In this document: positions 35,132 through 41,536 of the stretch, in pieces | Numbering within the stretch: position 1 is the stretch's first letter | Layout: every line of letters starts with the position of its first letter | DNA from: Thiodiazotropha sp040506705 | Lineage (GTDB): Bacteria; Pseudomonadota; Gammaproteobacteria; Chromatiales; Chromatiaceae | Direction of reading: 5' to 3' | Assembly: GCA_040506705.1 (NCBI GenBank) | Contig: JBEVWG010000035.1 | Coordinates: 121,679 to 185,678, forward strand | DNA length: 64,000 nt | Program-made: the position numbers and the translations under genes | Notes under the pieces: generated by a model | Database searches by the model: none | Told to the model about the DNA's origin: nothing | What the model saw: the letters and a program-made list of their open reading frames with translations, nothing else

Positions 35132-36652
35132 CTAATATAGATTGTTTTGCGCGCGATCCAGACGGCGATAGCCGATAGCTTCACTGATATGTTTGGCGCC
35201 AATCTGTGATTGATCCTCAAGATCTGCAATGGTGCGGGCAACTTTGATAATGCGGTGATAGGCCCGCATCGAGAGCCCAAGCTGGTCGATGGCTCTTTGT
35301 AACAGGGCTTGGTTGGACTCGGCGATTTGAATGTGAGTCTCGATTTCACTACCGGCCAGGGCCTGGTTGGTCTTACCTTGGCGCTGTTGTTGTCGATCTC
35401 TTGCAGCCATAACCCGATCACGTATTGCATCACTCCCCTCCTCTCTATTGGTCTCAGCACGACGCCCAATTTCGATCGGCTGTCGTGGAACTTCAACATG
35501 CATATCGATACGGTCAAGCAGCGGGCCGGAGATACGGCTTCTATACCGGGTGATCTGTTCAATAGTACAGTGGCATCGCTGGCTGCCATCTCCAAGATGG
35601 CCACAGGGACATGGGTTCATCGCAGTGATCAATTGAAAACGGGCAGGGTAGTCAACCTGGCGGTTGGCCCTTGAGATGGTGATCGAGCCATTCTCCATCG
35701 GCTCCCGCAGCACCTCCAGTACATGGCGGTCGTATTCAGGCAGTTCATCCAAGAAGAGCACACCCTGATGGGCGAGAGAGATCTCTCCCGGCTTTGGGTT
35801 GCTACCACCACCGACCAGCGCAACGGCTGAGGCAGTGTGGTGGGGGGCGCGAAAGGGGCGTTGGCGCCAGTAGGCTGAATCAAAAGGTTGTTGCTGGGCG
35901 ACTGAGCGAATGGCTGCGCTCTCCAGGGCCTCTTGCTCGACCATTGGCGGCAGAATGCTAGGCAGACGAGCGGCGAGCATCGATTTACCTGTGCCTGGAG
36001 GGCCTATATAGAGGAGTGAATGTGAGCCAGCGGCACTGATCTCCAAAGCGCGGCGCGCCTGTTGCTGTCCAATCACATCTTTCATGTCCGGGTGTGTCAC
36101 CGGCGATTCGGTTTTGGGTTGCTGATATATGGGAAGTGGCTGCACCCCATTCAGATGTGCACAGACCTCCAGCAGGTGTCTGGCTGGAAAGCAGCTGAGA
36201 TCGTTGACCAGTGTCGCCTCAGGGGCATTCTGTTCAGATACGATCAATGATCGGTTTGCATCTCTGGCTGCCAGGGCGGCGGGGAGAATGCCATGAACCC
36301 GACGCAGTTCTCCCGACAGCGCCAGCTCTCCTGCGAACTCATAGTCATCTAATGACTGTTTGGGAATCTGCCCAGAGGCCGCGAGGATGCCAAGGGCGAT
36401 GGGTAGGTCGAATCTTCCACCCTCTTTCGGCAGGTCGGCTGGTGCAAGGTTGATCGTGATGCGGCGGGCAGGGAACTCAAACTGACTGTTGATCAGAGCG
36501 CCTCTGACACGATCCTTGCTTTCACGCACCGCCATTTCCGGTAATCCGACGATAGAGAGTGCAGGGAGTCCGTTGGCGAGGTGAACTTCGACTGTGACCA
36601 GGGGAGAACGGATTCCCTCCTGGGCACGGGAGTAGAGAATGGCGAGTGACAT
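35132..36652 (-). CDS. comM: ComM/YifB family AAA+ ATPase (Mg-chelatase-like)
   Basis: 506 aa. It has an N-terminal Lon-protease-like S5 domain (VEVHLANGLPALSIVGLP), then an AAA+ core with Walker A GPPGTGKSMLAARLPS, Walker B GVLFLDELPEY, a Cys-rich PCPCGHLGD element, and the C-terminal helical bundle (LSMRAYHRIIKVARTIADLE). ComM is a hexameric helicase that promotes branch migration during natural transformation. Stand-alone gene, 123 bp after ubiK on the same strand. Confidence 0.94.
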   Translation of the reverse strand: MSLAILYSRAQEGIRSPLVTVEVHLANGLPALSIVGLPEMAVRESKDRVRGALINSQFEFPARRITINLAPADLPKEGGRFDLPIALGILAASGQIPKQSLDDYEFAGELALSGELRRVHGILPAALAARDANRSLIVSEQNAPEATLVNDLSCFPARHLLEVCAHLNGVQPLPIYQQPKTESPVTHPDMKDVIGQQQARRALEISAAGSHSLLYIGPPGTGKSMLAARLPSILPPMVEQEALESAAIRSVAQQQPFDSAYWRQRPFRAPHHTASAVALVGGGSNPKPGEISLAHQGVLFLDELPEYDRHVLEVLREPMENGSITISRANRQVDYPARFQLITAMNPCPCGHLGDGSQRCHCTIEQITRYRSRISGPLLDRIDMHVEVPRQPIEIGRRAETNREEGSDAIRDRVMAARDRQQQRQGKTNQALAGSEIETHIQIAESNQALLQRAIDQLGLSMRAYHRIIKVARTIADLEDQSQIGAKHISEAIGYRRLDRAQNNLY

Positions 36653-36775
36653 CGGTTCCTTCCGTGGTTTCGCAGGTCGATTATTCCGCTATCGACGATG
36701 TTTTGATCTGTTGTTGCTGCGCGATAGTGCGTCAGCCGTGCTTATCAGCTTGCAATGAGCGTGGAGCCAGCCAGC

Positions 36776-37021
36776 CTAGTCCTGTTGCTCTTCCAACGCT
36801 TTTACCTGTTGTTCCAGTTGTTTAAGTTTCTCCCGTGTGCGGGATAACACAGCGGCCTGAACCTCAAACTCTTCCCTGGTTACCAAATCTAACTTGGCCA
36901 ATCCCGATTCCAGACCGGCACGAAGATTTTTCTTAACATCGCCTTGCAGGGTCTGAATGCCGGCAGGTAGGGCGCTGGAAAGCCGTTGGGCGAGATCATC
37001 AATTAGTTTCGAATCAATCAT
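36776..37021 (-). CDS. ubiK: UbiK (BMFP-family) ubiquinone biosynthesis accessory factor
   Basis: 81-aa protein made of an amphipathic N-terminal helix (IDDLAQRLSSALPAGIQTLQ) and a C-terminal trimeric coiled coil (LVTREEFEVQAAVLSRTREK then LKQLEQQVKALEEQ). VTREEFEVQxxVLxxTREKL is the family signature. UbiK binds UbiJ and membranes to aid aerobic ubiquinone synthesis. Confidence 0.92.
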   Translation of the reverse strand: MIDSKLIDDLAQRLSSALPAGIQTLQGDVKKNLRAGLESGLAKLDLVTREEFEVQAAVLSRTREKLKQLEQQVKALEEQQD

Positions 37022-37159
37022 GAAGCAGACAATAGCCAGTGTTGACGCTGTTGTCCAGACGGGCGCACCTGTAGATTAACTGTCTCATTATTACAACAAA
37101 TATTGGTTGTGTAGTTATCGAGACATGAAGCCGTGACCGGACTCACAGTTTCCGGATTA

Positions 37160-37189
37160 CGCACCGGTTTGGTGCACTGATGCAGTGCA
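37160..37189. promoter_or_regulatory. Two NtrC-like enhancer sites
   Basis: CGCACCGGTTTGGTGCA (37160-37176) closely fits the NtrC consensus TGCACCAN3TGGTGCA. TGCACTGATGCAGTGCA (37173-37189) is a perfect 17-bp palindrome of the same class; the two overlap by 4 bp. They lie about 105-135 bp before the sigma-54-like element at 37294, the usual distance for an NtrC enhancer. Confidence 0.7.
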
Positions 37190-37293
37190 TGCCCATTTTT
37201 GTGACTACAAATAAGGCACAGAGATTTTATTGATCTCTACTTAACTTCTGAAATATTACAGAAATGTCATGTTTTACAGTCGGTTGCAATGAT

Positions 37294-37309
37294 TGGCACG
37301 AAGTCTGAT
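37294..37309 (+). promoter_or_regulatory. Sigma-54-like promoter before porin-glnK-amtB
   Basis: TGGCACGAAGTCTGAT has a perfect -24 half (TGGCACG) and a weak -12 half (CTGAT where TTGCA/T is expected; GC is GA). Ten of twelve conserved positions match. It is placed about 94 bp before the porin start with NtrC-like sites upstream. The imperfect -12 lowers confidence. Confidence 0.5.
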
Positions 37310-37402
37310 TAGTTAAACGCACATTCGGCTTATCTCACGAAAGAGCTGAACCAAAATTTCAACATTTTAATGATCGATATAAAAGTAGAGGTATTGAAAA
37401 CC

Positions 37403-38080
37403 ATGAAAATGAATAAACTTGCTCTGGCCTGTGGTGTTGCATTGCTGGGGTTGTCATCAGTTGCTGCAGCCGAGATCAGTACCAACGTTGGTGTAACCAG
37501 CAACTACATCTGGCGTGGTCTTACCCAATCAGGTAACAGCACTGCCTTCTCTGGTGGCGTTGATTATGCTCATGATTCCGGTCTCTATGCAGGTACCTGG
37601 ATCTCTGAGGCTTGGGATGACTATGAGTTGGATTTCTACGGTGGTTATGGCGGTGAAGTCGCTGGCGTCAGCTACGATGCAGGCCTGATCTACTACTCCT
37701 ACTCAAGTGATTCAGACTCAGATTTCGCTGAAATCAATGCCAATGTTGGCTGGAATTTCCTCTCTGCAGGTTTTGCCTATGTGATCACTGCTGAAGACGC
37801 AGTTGAAGCGGTTGAAGAGGATCTCTACTTCTACCTGGGCGGTAGCTTCGACCTTCCTGAAGATTTCTCAATTGGTCTGACCGTTGGCTTTGTTGAGCCA
37901 GATGGTGATGGCGATGATGACGCAGATGACTACATGCATTATCAGATTGACGTATCCAAGGCTACTGGTGATTTCGGTGATGTGACTTTCAGTCTCTCTG
38001 ATACCGATCTGGACGATACCGATGCAGCGGGTGAAGACTCAGATATGCGTTTCTTCGTCTCCTGGTCAAAAGAGTTCTAA
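37403..38080 (+). CDS. TorF-family putative porin
   Basis: 225 aa. It has a signal peptide (LALACGVALLGLSSVAAA), then beta-strand-rich sequence beginning EISTNVGVTSNYIWRGLTQS, the hallmark of the TorF/Gcw_chp putative porin family, with an acidic insert (PDGDGDDDADDYMHYQ) and a final aromatic residue (FFVSWSKEF) as in outer-membrane barrels. I use the ATG at 37403 because the upstream frame adds 11 residues ahead of a natural signal peptide. It lies 64 bp before glnK, behind NtrC/sigma-54-like sites, so a role in uptake of nitrogen compounds under limitation is likely. Confidence 0.88.
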   Translation: MKMNKLALACGVALLGLSSVAAAEISTNVGVTSNYIWRGLTQSGNSTAFSGGVDYAHDSGLYAGTWISEAWDDYELDFYGGYGGEVAGVSYDAGLIYYSYSSDSDSDFAEINANVGWNFLSAGFAYVITAEDAVEAVEEDLYFYLGGSFDLPEDFSIGLTVGFVEPDGDGDDDADDYMHYQIDVSKATGDFGDVTFSLSDTDLDDTDAAGEDSDMRFFVSWSKEF

Positions 38081-38104
38081 ATTTTTTGTCCAGCTAAATC
38101 ATTT

Positions 38105-38122
38105 GTCCGCCTTCGGGCGGAC
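38105..38122 (+). other. UUCG-capped hairpin between porin and glnK
   Basis: GTCCGCC (38105-38111) and GGCGGAC (38116-38122) form a perfect stem on a TTCG tetraloop. There is no T-run afterwards. It may stabilise the 3' end of the porin message or attenuate read-through so that porin is made in excess of GlnK and AmtB. Confidence 0.6.
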
Positions 38123-38144
38123 TAGGTAACTGAGGAGTAACAGC

Positions 38145-38483
38145 ATGAAAATGATTTCCGCAATCATTAAGCCATTCAAGCTTGATGATGTTAGAGAAGC
38201 GCTGTCAGACGTTGGTGTGGCCGGCATTACCGTCACCGAGGTCAAGGGTTTCGGACGACAAAAGGGTCATACCGAGCTCTACCGTGGCGCTGAATATGTA
38301 GTCGACTTTCTTCCAAAGATTAAAGTTGAAATTGCAGTTGATGACGAGGTGGTTGATCAAGTGGTTGAGGCGATATCCAATGCCTCTAAGACCGGCAAGA
38401 TCGGCGATGGCAAGATCTTTGTCACCACCCTCGAACAGGTGGTCCGTGTGCGTACTGGCGAAACCGGTTCTGAAGCACTGTAA
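38145..38483 (+). CDS. glnK: Nitrogen regulatory protein P-II (GlnK)
   Basis: 112-aa trimeric signal protein. The T-loop carries the uridylylation site Tyr51 (YRGAEYVVDF), the B-loop is NASKTGKIGDGKIF, and the C-terminus has VVRVRTGETGSEAL. It binds ATP/ADP and 2-oxoglutarate and blocks AmtB when nitrogen is plentiful. Linkage to amtB (30 bp) supports GlnK over GlnB. Ribosome site GAGGAG at 38132-38137. Confidence 0.95.
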   Translation: MKMISAIIKPFKLDDVREALSDVGVAGITVTEVKGFGRQKGHTELYRGAEYVVDFLPKIKVEIAVDDEVVDQVVEAISNASKTGKIGDGKIFVTTLEQVVRVRTGETGSEAL

Positions 38484-38513
38484 CCGATTAGTAACTGAAT
38501 ATTGGAGAGTATC

Positions 38514-39776
38514 GTGGAAGCGATTACACAACTAAGCTACGCATTGGACACCTTCTACTTTTTGGTGTCTGGTGCACTCGTAATGTGGATGGCAGCAGGT
38601 TTTGCCATGCTCGAAGCCGGTCTGGTTCGAGCGAAAAATACTACTGAAATCCTCACAAAGAACGTCGCCCTGTTTGCCATCGCTTGTATTATGTACATGC
38701 TGATGGGTTACAACATCATGTACCCGGCTGACGGCAATGGAATCTTTCCTGCGCTGGATCTGAGCTTCATGTTTGGTGGTGACAATAGTGTCGAAGATGT
38801 ATTGGCCAGCAATGGCGATACCTACTACTCCGGCATGTCTGACTTCTTCTTCCAGGTGGTGTTTGTTGCCACAGCCATGTCTATCGTCTCTGGTGCGGTA
38901 GCTGAGCGTATGAAGCTCTGGGCCTTCCTGGTGTTTGCGGTGGCGATGACCGGTGTCATCTATCCTCTGCAGGGCTACTGGAAATGGGGCGGTGGCTTCC
39001 TGGATGCAGCTGGTTTCCAAGACTTTGCTGGTTCCGGTGTAGTGCATCTGTGTGGTGCGTCAGCTGCTTTGGCTGGTGTTATCCTGCTTGGTGCTCGTAA
39101 AGGAAAATACTCAGCAGATGGTCGTGTTAACGCAATACCTGGCGCCAATATGCCGCTTGCAACCCTGGGTACTTTCATACTCTGGTTGGGATGGTTCGGC
39201 TTCAATGGTGGTTCAGAACTGAAAGTTTCTGATATCGGTGAGGCAAATGCCGTAGCAGCTGTCTTCGTCAACACCAATGCAGCTGCAGCCGGTGGTGTAG
39301 TAGCGGCTCTGTTGACTGCCCGCGCATTGTTCGGCAAGGCTGATCTGACCATGGCATTGAATGGTGCTTTGGCTGGTCTGGTAGCGATTACCGCTGAGCC
39401 ATTGGCGCCAACACCGCTATGGGCAACCATTGTCGGCTCCATTGGCGGCATCCTGGTTGTTTTCGCAATCATCACTATGGATAAGATCAAAGTTGACGAT
39501 CCTGTGGGCGCTATCTCTGTCCATGGTGTAGTTGGTATGTGGGGTCTGATTGCAGTGCCCTTCTCCAACACCGATGCCAACTTTGGTGCACAGCTCCTGG
39601 GTCTCGGCGTCATCTTCGCCTGGACTTTCATTGCCAGCTTTATCGTATGGCTGGTCCTCAAAGTTGTCATGGGTATCCGTGTCAGTGAAGAGGAGGAGTA
39701 CGAAGGCGTCGACCTTGGAGAGTGTGGAATGGAAGCCTATCCGGAGTTCACCGGTAACCGGGGTTCCGGACTCTGA
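38514..39776 (+). CDS. amtB: Ammonium transporter (Amt family)
   Basis: 420-aa membrane protein with about eleven helices. Conserved pore features are visible: the gate region WMAAGFAMLEAGLVRAKN, the twin-histidine motifs GSGVVHLCGASAAL and ISVHGVVGMWG, and LGWFGFNGGSEL. The frame can be read from a TTG at 38502, but that covers GGAGAG, which is the ribosome site for the GTG at 38514; I take the GTG. It ends at a strong terminator. It works with GlnK just upstream. Confidence 0.94.
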   Translation: MEAITQLSYALDTFYFLVSGALVMWMAAGFAMLEAGLVRAKNTTEILTKNVALFAIACIMYMLMGYNIMYPADGNGIFPALDLSFMFGGDNSVEDVLASNGDTYYSGMSDFFFQVVFVATAMSIVSGAVAERMKLWAFLVFAVAMTGVIYPLQGYWKWGGGFLDAAGFQDFAGSGVVHLCGASAALAGVILLGARKGKYSADGRVNAIPGANMPLATLGTFILWLGWFGFNGGSELKVSDIGEANAVAAVFVNTNAAAAGGVVAALLTARALFGKADLTMALNGALAGLVAITAEPLAPTPLWATIVGSIGGILVVFAIITMDKIKVDDPVGAISVHGVVGMWGLIAVPFSNTDANFGAQLLGLGVIFAWTFIASFIVWLVLKVVMGIRVSEEEEYEGVDLGECGMEAYPEFTGNRGSGL

Positions 39777-39804
39777 TCTCATATTGATGGGATGACTACA
39801 CTGC

Positions 39805-39828
39805 AAAAGGGTGCTTCGGCACCCTTTT
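39805..39828 (+). terminator. Rho-independent terminator after amtB
   Basis: AAAAGGGTGC and GCACCCTTTT form a perfect 10-bp stem on a TTCG tetraloop, 28 bp after the amtB stop. It is bidirectional in form. Confidence 0.9.
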
Positions 39829-39975
39829 CAGTCTCTGCATGTTTCATATCCACTTCTAATCTGCTCCGCCCGCTCGCTCGTGTGAATCACCACACCAGTA
39901 CATGCTCCTTGTTTTTTGATAGGCTATCGCCTTCATATCGCATTTATTTTCAATTCAAAAATTTTGGTGACAGCT

Positions 39976-40476
39976 ATGGTAAGCCGCACTATCGGGTATT
40001 TCGAAAATATAAGGGAATTACTAACCTTCAGAGTAGTAGCGCTCTCTCTCTTCATCGCAATTGTCTACCCTCAAATGCTGCATGCCGGAGTCTATAAGTG
40101 GACGGATGAGCAGGGACGGGTTCATTTCAGTGACCGCCCTGTGTCTGAATCATCGACTGAAGTAAAGATCAGACCAGCACCGAGCAATAGTTCAAGCAAT
40201 GAAATACCGGAACAACGACAGCAGAAAATGAAACGTATGCTGGACAGCTACCAAGAGGATCGAAGTAATAAAAAAGAGGCCCGGCAAAAGGCGAAAAAAG
40301 AGAAAGAAAAACGTAAGGCAAAATGTATCTACGCTAAAGACAGATACAAGTCTCATAATCGTGCTAGAGGAATATATAATTTCAAGAAGGATGGCGAACG
40401 TAGCTATATGAGTGATGCAGAGCGACAAAGCCATATGAAGCAGTTGAAAGCGGATGTGGATCGTTGGTGTAAGTGA
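39976..40476 (+). CDS. DUF4124 domain-containing secreted protein
   Basis: 166 aa. Signal-like helix (RVVALSLFIAIVYPQMLHA), then the DUF4124 motif GVYKWTDEQGRVHFSDRPVS, then a highly basic helical stretch (about 85-130, KKEARQKAKKEKEKRKAK) and a C-terminus with paired Cys (C at about 118 and WCK at the end). The function of this family is not known; it is thought to be periplasmic. I start at the ATG at 39976 because the longer frame puts 20 extra residues before an already long signal region. Confidence 0.82.
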   Translation: MVSRTIGYFENIRELLTFRVVALSLFIAIVYPQMLHAGVYKWTDEQGRVHFSDRPVSESSTEVKIRPAPSNSSSNEIPEQRQQKMKRMLDSYQEDRSNKKEARQKAKKEKEKRKAKCIYAKDRYKSHNRARGIYNFKKDGERSYMSDAERQSHMKQLKADVDRWCK

Positions 40477-40649
40477 TGTCGCTTGTTTGTCGTTGAAGCA
40501 ACATCAAAAAAGGGCCGTCTGGCCACTGCCGTCCCATTACTTTAACTATTACGTTTGTAACAGATTCATTGCTGTTGGTTTCTATTGCTGATTGAGAATT
40601 GAGACATGAAAAGCATCGTAAAGCAGAGGGTTACGGCTAGAAAAAACGT

Positions 40650-40893
40650 ACAAGTAATCAGTATCTTAAATAGGTGGGGATAGAAACCCCCCTCTCCCCT
40701 CGCGGGAGAGGGGCTGGGGGAGAGGGGGAGAATGAACACCCTACTTCCCCCAACAATCAGAAAGACAAATATGAACGATTAATGCAGTTTTACTCTTTCA
40801 ACCACATGAAACACTTCGCCTACACCCTCTCCCCAACCCCTCTCCCGTAAAGGGAGAGGGGCTTTCAGAGTTGTTCTGAGAAGATTGAAAGTT
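40650..40893. repeat. MITE-like element, copy A
   Basis: About 244 bp, with two GC-rich arms of about 37 bp that are near-perfect reverse complements. The left arm starts CCCCTCTCCCCTCGCGGGAG, and the right arm ends in GTAAAGGGAGAGGGG. Each arm is itself a hairpin, so the whole can form a cruciform. The interior (about 90 bp, including CAACCACATGAAAC) and flanks such as TTTCAGAGTTGTTCTGAGAA are shared with copies at 55981 (inverted) and 63805. No coding capacity. It fills most of the 478-bp gap between the DUF4124 and DsrC-like genes. Confidence 0.88.
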
Positions 40894-40954
40894 AATGGGG
40901 TAGCAGTGGCCGTCTGGCCCCATTATTTGTTCACTTAGTTAACCTTATTCCCAA

Positions 40955-41299
40955 TCAGTGCACACTACCGAAGGATAGATCCAGAGAGTAGGGAGGAAGT
41001 GGTATGCCGGCAATTTTACAAGCCTGCACAACTGGTCCTCTAGGGAAGAGACTGTAGAGATATTTTTTACCACCCTTCTGCTTGACTTCGCCTGTCATGG
41101 CTTTTAGCACCAGCCTTGCACTGCATGTGGCGCCATTCTCTTCACAGTGATGACGTAGAAAATGTATGACTTCCCAATGGGCATCGGTCAGCTCGATATT
41201 CTCTTCTGCTGCAAGCATTATTGCTTGATCCTCTGTCCAATCTTCGAAGCCCTCAGGGGTGTTGCTGTTCTCAACAGCCATAGGATTCATGTTTGGCAT
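40955..41299 (-). CDS. DsrC/TusE-family sulfur-relay protein lacking the terminal Cys
   Basis: 114 aa. Core motifs of the family are clear: EDQAIMLAAEENIELTDAHW, VIHFLRHHCEENG and YLYSLFPRGPVVQACKIAGI. True DsrC ends KPTGC(V) with CysA 11 residues after CysB. Here CysB is kept (C94) but position 105 is Ser, and the tail is replaced by PPYSLDLSFGSVH. It therefore cannot form the CysA-CysB trisulfide used in dissimilatory sulfite reduction and may be a regulatory or alternative relay paralog. Start ATG preceded by GGAG. No tus or dsr genes are adjacent. Confidence 0.88.
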   Translation of the reverse strand: MPNMNPMAVENSNTPEGFEDWTEDQAIMLAAEENIELTDAHWEVIHFLRHHCEENGATCSARLVLKAMTGEVKQKGGKKYLYSLFPRGPVVQACKIAGIPLPPYSLDLSFGSVH

Positions 41300-41536
41300 C
41301 GGTTTATCTCCAGTGGTGATGGTTGTGATTTCTAGAGGTCATTTATATTCGGTTTTAGTGCCTCCACGCCTTAAAGATAGAACAGATTTCTATAAAGACC
41401 AAGAAAAATAGTAGGGTATTTCGCAGTATTAATTTCCAGCGTGACCAGCTAGCGACAAGAAGGGATGTTTTCCGCTACCATGGAGCAGTATAGCCGGCTT
41501 GGCTTGTTCAACTATTTTTAGGTGTATCAGTTAGTT

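Noticed and set aside
35068..35604. 178-codon frame overlapping the comM end
   Set aside because: Shadow on the same strand in another frame; comM motifs cover the region.
38975..39670. 231-codon minus-strand frame opposite amtB
   Set aside because: Low-complexity antisense of a membrane-protein gene, no ribosome site or motif.
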